From positions 1 to 10,249 of the forward strand of contig JBIOWF010000320.1 in NCBI GenBank assembly GCA_044868295.1: 10,249 nt of DNA, in the 5' to 3' direction. This DNA is from JBIOWF01 sp044868295. GTDB lineage: Bacteria > Actinomycetota > Actinomycetes > Streptosporangiales > Streptosporangiaceae. The translations under genes and the position numbers were made by a program. Positions 1 to 7,125 of this stretch are shown piece by piece (the first letter of the stretch is position 1; each line of letters opens with the position of its first letter). The notes beneath the pieces were generated by a model. It made no database searches, was not told the DNA's origin, and saw only the letters and a program-made list of their open reading frames with translations.

Positions 1-2438
1 ACCTGGTGAACCTGACCTTCGCCACCGACCCCTCGGGCCCGGCCTACACGGTCGACGGCCTGCCGTACACGGGGACCAAAACGGAGAGCGCGGTCGTCGG
101 GGTGGAACGCGTACTCGGCGCGCCCGCGACGCAGTTCGTGAACGGCACGCAGTACGCGTTCGACACCTGGTCCGACGGCGGGGCGCAGACACACACGATT
201 CAGACACCGGCCACCGACACCACCTACACGGCGGGCTTCCTCGAACTCACCCAGCCTCCGGCCCCCTGGGCGAGCGCCGACATCGGCGCCCGGACCGTGG
301 CGGGGACCACCTACTTCAACGACGGAAACTTCACCATCAAGGGCGGCGGCAACGACGTCTGGGACACCACCGACGAATTCCGGTACGTCCACCGGCCGCT
401 GAGCGGAGACGGCTCGATCGTCGCGCGGGTGGTCTCGCAGACCGACACGAACCCGTGGGCCAAGTCCGGAGTGATGATCAAAGAATCGGCGGCCGAGCAC
501 GCCAGGTACGCCGCCGTCGCGCTCACCCCGGAACACGGGATGCACTTCCAGTACGACTTCACCGGCGACGGCGGCGGATACGCCCCGCTGGGCGGCTGGA
601 TGAAGCTCACCCGCGTCGGCGACGCGTTCACCGCCTACCGCTCCGCCGACGGCGTGGTGTGGACCTCGATCGGCACGACCCAACTGCCGATGGCCGCCGA
701 TGTGACGGTCGGCCTGTGGGTCAGCGCCCACGACATGACCGCGCTCAGCGAGGTGGTCTTCGACGACGTCAGCGTCCACCAGGGCAGCACGTCCGGGCCC
801 CCGCCGTCGCCATGGCAGCGGGCGGACGTCGGCGGTGCGACTCCGGCCGGCTCCGCCACATTCGACTCGTCGACGGGCACCTTCACCCTGAACGGCGGCG
901 GGCACGACGTGTGGGGCGCGACAGAGGAGCACTCCTACCTCTGGCGGCAGCTCAGCACCGACGGTTCGATCACGGCCCGGGTGACGAGCCAGTCGGAGAC
1001 CGGGGACTGGGCGAAGGCCGGAGTGATGATCAAGGCGGGCACCGCGACGGGCACGCCGTACGCGGACATGCTCGTCACCCCCGCCAACGGCGCCCGGTTC
1101 CAGACCTTCACGCCGTCGGACTCGGCCGGCGCCGCGTTCACCTTCCCCAACGCGTGGGTACGGCTCACGCGCGAGGGGAACACGCTGCGCGGCTACCAGT
1201 CGGCGGATGGCACCGAGTGGACGCTGGTGGGCGAGGTGACGGTGCCCGACCTGCCCACAACGCTGACCGCGGGCCTGTTCGTCACCTCACATGGAGGCGG
1301 CACCGTCCTCGGCACGGCCACTTTCGACAACGTCACCTTCCAGTCGGCGGACGACCCTGGCCTGCCCAGCCCGTGGGTGAACGAGGACGTCGGCGCGCCC
1401 GACCTGCCCGGCTCCGCGACCGAGCTCGACGGTGAGTTCACGGTCACCGGGACCGGCGACGACGTGTGGGGCGACACCGACCAGTTCCACTTCGTGCACC
1501 AGCCGCTCACCGGCGACGGCACGCTCGTCGCGAGGGTGACCTCGCAGACGAGGGCGGAGGCGTGGAGCAAGGCCGGGATCATGTTCAAGGAGTCCGCGAC
1601 GGAGGGCGCGCCCTACGCGGGGCTGCTGCTCAGCCCGGACCACGGCGTCCACCTGCAGACGACAGGCCTGCACGACGTGACCGGGGCGGCGCTGACCACG
1701 CCGAACGTGTGGCTCAAGCTGGTCAGGGCCGGGAACACGTTCACCGCCTACGATTCGCCGGACGGCCTCACCTGGACCCGCATCGGGAGCAGGTCGGTCA
1801 CCATGGCCGCCGCCGCCCAGGTGGGCCTCTGGGTGACCTCGCACAACGGCAGCCGGCCGAGCACCGCCACGTTCACCGACGTGACCGTGACACCGGCGAC
1901 CGGCGGCGGCCTGCCCCCGGGATGGAGTCACGGCGACGTCGGGTCACCCGCGCTCGCCGGGACGGCCAGCCATGACGGGCGTCAGTTCGCGGTGGTGGGC
2001 GCCGGTGGCGACATCTGGGGTGACTCCGACCAGTTCCACTACGCCTACCGGTCGCTGCCGGCGGACGGGGAGCTCGTCGCCCGGGTCGTGACCCAGACGA
2101 ACACCGACGAATGGGCCAAGTCCGGCGTCATGATCAAGCAGTCGGCCACGGCGCTCGCGCCGTATGTCGCCCTGATGGTCACTCCGGGCCACGGGGTGCA
2201 CCAGCAGGCGAACTTCGCCACCGACGCCGACGGCGGAGCGGCCACCACGCCCGTCTGGCTGCGGATCACCCGTGCCGGGGACCTCGTGTCGACGTACCGG
2301 TCGGCCAACGGATCGGACTGGACACCCGTCGGCACGGCCACTCTGTCCGGGCCCGCGACGATCGGCCTGTTCGTCACCTCCCACGAGGCGGGCCAGTTGA
2401 ACACGACAGTGTTCGACGGCGTGACGGTGACGCCGTAG
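1..2438 (+). CDS. Large multi-module secreted-type protein with four DUF1349/ConA-like repeats (5' end missing)
   Basis: The reading frame is open to the left edge. The first available start (GTG at 6) lies inside a domain and has no signal peptide after it, so the gene almost certainly begins before the window. About 810 C-terminal residues are visible. Residues ~1-80 form a beta-rich module with the WSDGGAQTHTI signature seen in InlB-B-repeat-like domains of actinobacterial exoproteins. Four tandem modules of ~180 residues follow, starting near residues 86, 268, 455 and 637. Each carries GDVWG-, SGDGS/ARV-, W-AK-GVMIK- and GLFVTSH-like motifs, typical of DUF1349 'regulation of enolase 1'-like concanavalin-A-fold domains. 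These are usually read as carbohydrate- or surface-binding appendages of secreted enzymes; any catalytic domain would lie upstream and is not seen. It ends at TAG just before a shared hairpin terminator and converges on the polysaccharide operon, so a functional link to that operon is only a guess. Confidence 0.85.
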   Translation, partial: LVNLTFATDPSGPAYTVDGLPYTGTKTESAVVGVERVLGAPATQFVNGTQYAFDTWSDGGAQTHTIQTPATDTTYTAGFLELTQPPAPWASADIGARTVAGTTYFNDGNFTIKGGGNDVWDTTDEFRYVHRPLSGDGSIVARVVSQTDTNPWAKSGVMIKESAAEHARYAAVALTPEHGMHFQYDFTGDGGGYAPLGGWMKLTRVGDAFTAYRSADGVVWTSIGTTQLPMAADVTVGLWVSAHDMTALSEVVFDDVSVHQGSTSGPPPSPWQRADVGGATPAGSATFDSSTGTFTLNGGGHDVWGATEEHSYLWRQLSTDGSITARVTSQSETGDWAKAGVMIKAGTATGTPYADMLVTPANGARFQTFTPSDSAGAAFTFPNAWVRLTREGNTLRGYQSADGTEWTLVGEVTVPDLPTTLTAGLFVTSHGGGTVLGTATFDNVTFQSADDPGLPSPWVNEDVGAPDLPGSATELDGEFTVTGTGDDVWGDTDQFHFVHQPLTGDGTLVARVTSQTRAEAWSKAGIMFKESATEGAPYAGLLLSPDHGVHLQTTGLHDVTGAALTTPNVWLKLVRAGNTFTAYDSPDGLTWTRIGSRSVTMAAAAQVGLWVTSHNGSRPSTATFTDVTVTPATGGGLPPGWSHGDVGSPALAGTASHDGRQFAVVGAGGDIWGDSDQFHYAYRSLPADGELVARVVTQTNTDEWAKSGVMIKQSATALAPYVALMVTPGHGVHQQANFATDADGGAATTPVWLRITRAGDLVSTYRSANGSDWTPVGTATLSGPATIGLFVTSHEAGQLNTTVFDGVTVTP
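265..2435 (+). repeat. Four tandem ~550-bp repeats encoding ConA-like modules
   Basis: The four copies start near positions 265, 805, 1365 and 1915. The W-AK-GVMIK anchor recurs near 457, 1009, 1561 and 2113, a period of about 550 bp. The copies are diverged at both DNA and protein level, indicating old duplications kept by selection rather than a recent expansion. They lie wholly within the coding frame. Confidence 0.8.
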
Positions 2439-2453
2439 GCCACCGATGAGCAT

Positions 2454-2487
2454 GGCTCACGCCCAACGATTTCGATGGGCGTGAGCC
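2454..2487. terminator. Bidirectional hairpin terminator between convergent genes
   Basis: GGCTCACGCCCA (2454-2465) and TGGGCGTGAGCC (2476-2487) form a perfect 12-bp GC-rich stem with a 10-nt loop. It sits 15 bp after the stop of the plus-strand gene and 38 bp after the stop of the minus-strand lyase gene. There is no clear T-tract on either side, as is common for high-GC actinobacterial terminators. It should serve both converging transcripts. Confidence 0.8.
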
Positions 2488-2525
2488 GTACTCATGACGC
2501 CTTGTGGGCCGGGCCTCGCGGCAGG

Positions 2526-3407
2526 TCAGGAGTCCGCCGGGGTGAGGGTGAATCCGGCGAAGTCGGCGTGCTGCTCGGTCGGGCTGGACCACCCGGCGTC
2601 GTCCCCGCCGAAGAAGGTGGAGAAGAACAAGCCGTCGATCTTGAGGTCGGTGGTGTCGCGGAAGACGAGACCGTCCTGGCGCAGGACCTGACGGTCGTCG
2701 AGCCACACCGTGATCGACCCGTCGGCCGTGCCCGGCGTGTTCAGCCGGACCTCCTGCCGCAGGCGGACCCAGCGACCCTTCGGGAACGTCCAGGCGCCAC
2801 GGCCGAGTGAGGTCCCGTGCACGTGTGACGAGGGCAGGTACGCGTACACCTCACCGGCCCCTGCGGCGCGCCACATGAACCGGGTGGACAGGCCGTTCGT
2901 GCCGTCCGGGATGTGACCGCCGCCGGTCCGGGTGCCACCGTACAGGCCGGGCAGCTTGCCGCCCTTCACGAAGTCGAAGTCCGCGGGGAACCTGACGTGG
3001 TACGCCAGCAGGGCGGCGTCGACCGGACCGCCGCCGAGGGTCAGGTAGAGCTGCGCGCCGCCCTCCGGCGTCCCGTCGACCCGGGAGGACTTCTGGCTGG
3101 CCGACCCGGCCGGATATCGCACCCGTAGGAGGGCGCCGAACTCCGGCGAGGGGAGCACGCGCGCCCGGTCGGCGACGCCGAACGAGCCGTGGTCCGTCAC
3201 GGTGAGCCTCGGGCCGAAGAACACGGGCGCCGCCTGCTCCAGTGGCCGGCCCTCCGCCAGAGCGCTGGGTGCCGCCTCCGTGACGCTCTCCTGGGGCAGC
3301 ACGACGGGTGGCCCCGCGTCGGAGCCCTCCCCGCACGAGGCGAGGAGGGCGCACGTCGCGAGCGCGGCGACCGCCAACGGGGTCTTGATCACAAGCCGTG
3401 CGATCAC
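2526..3407 (-). CDS. Lipoprotein polysaccharide lyase, PL14-like (alginate/glucuronan lyase)
   Basis: This 293-aa protein starts with a lipoprotein signal peptide (hydrophobic residues 10-22, lipobox LLAS-C with Cys25), so it should be anchored on the outer face of the membrane. After a Pro/Ala/Glu-rich linker, residues ~60-290 form a beta-jelly-roll polysaccharide lyase domain ending in the family-like FFSTFFGGDD motif (261-270). From memory of PL14 structural work (chlorovirus vAL-1), the active site uses Lys, Ser, Arg, Tyr, Tyr; here K151, S174, R176, Y188 and Y190 reproduce the set and its spacing (S-x-R, then Y-x-Y 14 residues after the Ser). Expected reaction: beta-elimination of a polyuronate such as polymannuronate or glucuronan. 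The GTG start overlaps the stop of the epimerase-like gene (GTGA, 3404-3407) and has no obvious Shine-Dalgarno sequence, implying translational coupling. It is last in the operon; its role parallels AlgL (trimming or clearing polymer), though AlgL belongs to another lyase family. Confidence 0.82.
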   Translation of the reverse strand: MIARLVIKTPLAVAALATCALLASCGEGSDAGPPVVLPQESVTEAAPSALAEGRPLEQAAPVFFGPRLTVTDHGSFGVADRARVLPSPEFGALLRVRYPAGSASQKSSRVDGTPEGGAQLYLTLGGGPVDAALLAYHVRFPADFDFVKGGKLPGLYGGTRTGGGHIPDGTNGLSTRFMWRAAGAGEVYAYLPSSHVHGTSLGRGAWTFPKGRWVRLRQEVRLNTPGTADGSITVWLDDRQVLRQDGLVFRDTTDLKIDGLFFSTFFGGDDAGWSSPTEQHADFAGFTLTPADS

Positions 3408-5293
3408 GAAGTCGCCGAGATCTGGTAGTCGACCTCGGCCGATGTGGTCGGGGTCACGCTGAAGGTGACCACCCCGGAGGCGTTCGCCGTCGCCGTGGCG
3501 ACCGTGGTCCCGCCGGCCGTCACCCGGTAGGTCGTGCCGGCGGTCAGCCCGCCGACCGTGAAGGACAGCGCGACCCCGGCAGAGCCGTTCACGTACGCGT
3601 GCAGGACGCTGCTCGCCGACCCCGCCACGCGGGCCGTGGCCGTACCCGACGCCGGCACCGCTTTCACCTGGGTGGGGGAGATCGTCGCGGGCGAGGCGCC
3701 GATCTCGGCGGAGGCGAGCGTCAGCAGGCCGCCGCTCGCGGTGAGCGCGGTCGGCGCGGTCCCGCTGTAGACGGTCCCGTCGGCGTTGGTGAACTTCACC
3801 GTGCTGTAGGCGTCGACGCCGACCTTCGTGGCGCCGGAGATCGACGGGAAGACGGTCGTCGACGCGGTCGCGGCCGAGCCGACGGTCGAGTACAGCAGTG
3901 ACGAGGGCACGGTGTTGCCGCCGAACGACGTGCCGACGCTGTTCTGCATGCGCGCGCTGCCGATCGCGCCGGTGAAGGTGTTCCCGGTGAAGCTCACGCC
4001 CTCCGCATCGTTGATCTTCACGATGTTGCTTTCGGACCCGTCGAACGTGTTCGCGCTGAACACGAGATCGGAGGGGCGGCCCGACGTGCCCGTGTAGACC
4101 GGCTGGTCGCTGCCCTTGTAGGTGAACACCGCGTACTGGCCGCTGCCGGTCACGACATTGCCCGTGGTCTGTGTGTCCCTGGTGCCGACGCTGTACCGGA
4201 GGCCGTACCTCGCGCCGGTGACGGTGTTGTTCCTGACGGTGTTGCCGACGCTGTCGAAAACCGCGATGCCCGCACCGTTCGGCTGGTCGTGGACATCGTT
4301 GTTCTCGATGACCGTGTCCGTGACGCCACGGTGGATCATGATGCCGTGAACCTGGTTGTCGGACGGGTCGTCGTCGCCTTCCGGCACGTACGGCGGGATG
4401 CCGTTGTGGTCGCTCTCGTTGCCGGAGATCAGCAGGTGGTCGCAGCGCTGGGAGCAGATCACGCCGTGGTTGCCGTTGTGGTGGAAGTGGTTCCCGGTGA
4501 TCGTCAGGTGGTCGGAGTCGTCATGCGGGTCCAGGCCGTAGGCGATGTTGTCGTCGTACTCGTTGTCGATGAAGTCCATGTCCTTGGCGTTGTAGGTGTA
4601 GACGCCGAAGTAGTTGTGGTGGAACCGGCTGCGTAACTGCTTGCCGTACACGTTGAGCGCGTCGCAGGCCGGGATGTTGTCGGCGTCGCAGCCACGCCCC
4701 TTGTAGCTGACGCCGTAGCTCTCGGCCGCGTGCCAGCCGAGATAGCCGAGGTCGCTGTCGGTGATGTCCATGCGGGACTCGCGCGGCGTGCCGCCGTCCA
4801 GGTAGGAGATGACCCGGATGAAGGCGCGGGCCCGGTCGGTGGACGTGGCGCCCGGCGGCAGGGACGCGTTGGTGTCCGGGCCCCCGGCCGCCGGGTCCCA
4901 CGAGGTCACCGCCACGTGATCGATCGTGATGGTGCCGTACTGCGCGGTCAGCGCGGTGACCTCGGTCTTGAGGTTGCCGGCGGCGGACCGCAGCCGGAGG
5001 GTGTCGACGTCGCCGCCCACGGCGGTGCCCTTCAGCGTGAGCCGCGCGCCGTTCTGGATGACCAGGTCGGCGTCGAGCTGCCACAGCCCCGAGCTCACGA
5101 GCGTGAGCGGCGCGCTGGGGCACAGCGTCTTGATGTCGGTCGGCGTGGCCGTTCCCGACGTGAGATAGATCGTGTTAGTCGAGGACGCGTATCTGACCTG
5201 TCCCGTGCAGGCGGCCGCCCCCGCGGAGTCGGGCGTCACGCCCGCACTCCCCAGGGCGAGCGTGGCCGCCGCGGCGATCCTGAGAACCTTCAT
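3404..5293 (-). CDS. Secreted parallel beta-helix protein, AlgG-like polyuronate C5-epimerase
   Basis: This 629-aa protein has a signal peptide (residues ~1-28, cleavage near AGAAA). Residues ~75-470 form a right-handed parallel beta-helix with many ITGN/VRNNT-type coils (NosD/Beta_helix class). Residues 252-258 read YGLDPHD, the catalytic motif of mannuronan C5-epimerase AlgG, in which the His of DPHD is the proposed base. H276-G277 and R283 follow where AlgG has its HG and a charge-neutralising Arg, with one residue inserted. The upstream block YLGWHAAESYGVSY (184-197) also resembles AlgG. Residues ~515-629 look like an added beta-sandwich domain, possibly for wall or polymer contact. Expected role: converting D-mannuronate to L-guluronate, or glucuronate to iduronate, in the exported polymer. 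It starts 11 bp after the membrane-tethered paralogue stops and overlaps the lyase start by 4 bp. Generic annotation would be 'right-handed parallel beta-helix repeat protein'; the epimerase call rests on motif and context. Confidence 0.8.
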   Translation of the reverse strand: MKVLRIAAAATLALGSAGVTPDSAGAAACTGQVRYASSTNTIYLTSGTATPTDIKTLCPSAPLTLVSSGLWQLDADLVIQNGARLTLKGTAVGGDVDTLRLRSAAGNLKTEVTALTAQYGTITIDHVAVTSWDPAAGGPDTNASLPPGATSTDRARAFIRVISYLDGGTPRESRMDITDSDLGYLGWHAAESYGVSYKGRGCDADNIPACDALNVYGKQLRSRFHHNYFGVYTYNAKDMDFIDNEYDDNIAYGLDPHDDSDHLTITGNHFHHNGNHGVICSQRCDHLLISGNESDHNGIPPYVPEGDDDPSDNQVHGIMIHRGVTDTVIENNDVHDQPNGAGIAVFDSVGNTVRNNTVTGARYGLRYSVGTRDTQTTGNVVTGSGQYAVFTYKGSDQPVYTGTSGRPSDLVFSANTFDGSESNIVKINDAEGVSFTGNTFTGAIGSARMQNSVGTSFGGNTVPSSLLYSTVGSAATASTTVFPSISGATKVGVDAYSTVKFTNADGTVYSGTAPTALTASGGLLTLASAEIGASPATISPTQVKAVPASGTATARVAGSASSVLHAYVNGSAGVALSFTVGGLTAGTTYRVTAGGTTVATATANASGVVTFSVTPTTSAEVDYQISATS

Positions 5294-5301
5294 CGAGTCC
5301 G

Positions 5302-5306
5302 CTCCT
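5302..5306 (-). promoter_or_regulatory. Ribosome binding site AGGAG for the epimerase-like gene
   Basis: On the minus strand AGGAG lies 8 nt before the ATG at 5293 and overlaps the TAG stop of the preceding gene (5307-5305). This supports the chosen start and suggests re-initiation by ribosomes ending the upstream frame. Confidence 0.75.
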
Positions 5307-7125
5307 AGCGATTGAGGATGTATGCGGGCGCCCGGAGCGGCTGGATCTGTCCCTGCCTGACCCGGTGCACCGCGTAGAGGAGGAGTGCCGCCAGCAGCAC
5401 CCCGATGGCGACGACGCCCAGCCAGGGGAAGGGCGGGAGGGTGATCGTGTTGCCGTCGCCCTGGGCGATGTCGCCGCGCAGGGCGATGGGCGCGCGCACG
5501 CGGGATCCCGCGAGCGCGACGCGTGCGCCCGTCTCGGCCGCGATGCCCGTCTTGGTGGCCAGGACGTCGATGCCGCGAGCCGAGAGCAGGACGCCGGGGG
5601 CGGCCCGGAGCCCCTGGGTGACGCCGTCCATTCGCAGGCCGCTCACGCTGGCGTCGGCGCGCAGGGCGACCCCGGTGGCGGCCCGGTCGAGGTGCCCGCC
5701 GACCATGGTGAGTCCGGGGGAAGCCGAGCTCACCGCCCTGTTGGACACGCCGGTGACGGTCAGGTCGGTCAGCCGCGTTCCGGTGACCGTACGGGTGGCC
5801 AGGACGCCGTCGACGCCGCCGTGGATGGTCACCCCGGTCAGGTCGACGCCGGACGCCTTCCCGAACAGTGAGGCTCCGGTCTGGACGGGCCGCCAGACGC
5901 CCGACCTCGCCGTGACCGCGCGGCCGGAGACGGACAGGGCGGTCTTCACCCCGCTGATCACTCCACCGTCGATGTCCACGTCGTGCGCGGGCGCGACGAT
6001 CCGGACCCCGGTGCCGCCGCCGACGATGTGGGGGTCGAGCACCTCGATGCCGCCGCCTCCCGCACCGGTGATGTCCACGGCGACCGGCTCGTCCAACGCG
6101 CCCGGACGGTCCACCCGGCAGCCGAGGCAGCCCGAGAGGTGGACGCCGCCCTTCATGTTCGCGCTGGTGCTGCTGCCGACCAGGGTGAGCCGCACCGCGC
6201 CGGTGGAGCTCACCCCGAAGCCCCGGTTGCGGCGAGTGGTCAGCCCGGTCACCGTCCGCCCCGCCCCTCCGGTGATCCGCACCCCGTCCTGCCCGCCGCG
6301 GTCGGCGGTCAGCTCCTCGACCTGGGTGCCCGTGTCACCGCGCAGGACCACGCCGAGGCCGGTGGAGGCCGTCACGGTGACGTGATCGATCTCGACACCG
6401 CGGGATCCCATGAGAGCCAGGCCGATCTGGTTGCCTTTGACGGTCGAGTCGGCGATCCGGCCGCCGCTGTCCCGGCCCCAGGTGAGGCCCGAGTCGTGGC
6501 CGGGGACGCCGAGGTAGCTCAGCTCGCTGCGGCTGATCTCCAGCCGCCCGCCCGCGCCGACCCTGATGTACGGCCGGCCGGTGGATCCGGGCGCGACGGC
6601 CCGGCCGGACTCAGGGTTCCACGAGAACACCTTGACCGCGGTGAGCGCCAGGCGCGCCCGTCCGGCGCGGATCCAGGCCGCCCGGGAGGGAGCGTCGCCG
6701 CCCGCGAGCAGCAGCCGGTCGGTGGCGCCCCCCACGGTGAGAGTGGTCCCGCCGCCGAGGAGCAGCGCGGCGGACAGCGCGATCGTGCCCTTGACCGGCC
6801 GGGAGATCCACTTGTCCGTCCTGGCCAGCCAGGGCACGCCCTGGACCCGGGTGGCCACCCAGTCGAGCGATACCGGCCCGCCGGGCCGGGACAGCCGGGC
6901 GACCAGGCCAGCGGCGTCGACCAGCTCGATGGTCGTGCGCCGGACGATGATCAGGCGGTCCGGCTTGCCGGCGCGCTTCCAGGCGGCGACCGCCTTCGCC
7001 GGGCTCGGCGCGGCGGCCTGCGCGGGAGGCGCGACCGCCTGCGCGGGGGGTGCGGCGGCCCGCGCGGGGGGTGCGGCGAGCAGCGCGAGACCCAAGGCGA
7101 GCACGCTCGCGAGGGCCCGCCTCAT
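5305..7125 (-). CDS. Membrane-tethered parallel beta-helix protein, AlgG-fold paralogue lacking the DPHD motif
   Basis: This 606-aa protein has a signal peptide (MRRALASVLALGLALLAAPPARA), then an Ala/Pro linker made of 7-residue repeats. Residues ~110-560 are beta-helix coils, residues ~567-585 a single transmembrane helix, and a short basic tail follows. The main body should therefore lie outside the cell, held by a C-terminal anchor. It shares landmarks with the next gene: S-W-(N/D)-P near 168-171, then I-S-R-S-E-L-S-Y-L-G (197-206). Residues ~227-284 align without gaps to residues ~222-279 of that protein. In this alignment DPHD becomes VLRG (260-263), replacing the catalytic His by Arg, so epimerase activity is unlikely. 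I infer a scaffold or guiding role in polymer export or epimerisation. The ATG at 7125 overlaps the glycosyltransferase stop (ATGA), with GAGG seven nt upstream. The same frame stays open to 8361 but that part is a shadow of the glycosyltransferase. Confidence 0.82.
   Translation of the reverse strand: MRRALASVLALGLALLAAPPARAAAPPAQAVAPPAQAAAPSPAKAVAAWKRAGKPDRLIIVRRTTIELVDAAGLVARLSRPGGPVSLDWVATRVQGVPWLARTDKWISRPVKGTIALSAALLLGGGTTLTVGGATDRLLLAGGDAPSRAAWIRAGRARLALTAVKVFSWNPESGRAVAPGSTGRPYIRVGAGGRLEISRSELSYLGVPGHDSGLTWGRDSGGRIADSTVKGNQIGLALMGSRGVEIDHVTVTASTGLGVVLRGDTGTQVEELTADRGGQDGVRITGGAGRTVTGLTTRRNRGFGVSSTGAVRLTLVGSSTSANMKGGVHLSGCLGCRVDRPGALDEPVAVDITGAGGGGIEVLDPHIVGGGTGVRIVAPAHDVDIDGGVISGVKTALSVSGRAVTARSGVWRPVQTGASLFGKASGVDLTGVTIHGGVDGVLATRTVTGTRLTDLTVTGVSNRAVSSASPGLTMVGGHLDRAATGVALRADASVSGLRMDGVTQGLRAAPGVLLSARGIDVLATKTGIAAETGARVALAGSRVRAPIALRGDIAQGDGNTITLPPFPWLGVVAIGVLLAALLLYAVHRVRQGQIQPLRAPAYILNR
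7016..7078 (-). repeat. Three tandem 21-bp repeats encoding an Ala-Pro linker
   Basis: Units 7016-7036, 7037-7057 and 7058-7078 are near-identical (e.g. GCCTGCGCGG then GGGGTGCGGCG). Each encodes seven residues of the APPAQAA/APPARAA type just after the signal peptide of the tethered beta-helix protein. Such units can change copy number by slippage, lengthening or shortening a flexible spacer. Confidence 0.8.

Noticed and set aside
1287..1931. Minus-strand frame of 214 codons within the multi-module gene
   Set aside because: Shadow of the repeats; Arg/Gly-rich with no recognisable domain.
2454..2487. Possible attachment site or mobile-element end
   Set aside because: A simple perfect hairpin between convergent stops is fully explained as a terminator; no integrase, transposase or direct repeats are seen.
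4289..4636. Valine-rich plus-strand frame
   Set aside because: Antisense of the Asn/Asp/His-rich beta-helix coils of the epimerase-like gene; the composition is explained by that.
6022..6036. DPH-containing segment LDPHI at residues 363-367 of the tethered protein, as a possible DPHD active site
   Set aside because: It lies about 100 residues after the position equivalent to DPHD in the paralogue, lacks the final Asp, and the surrounding AlgG landmarks are absent.
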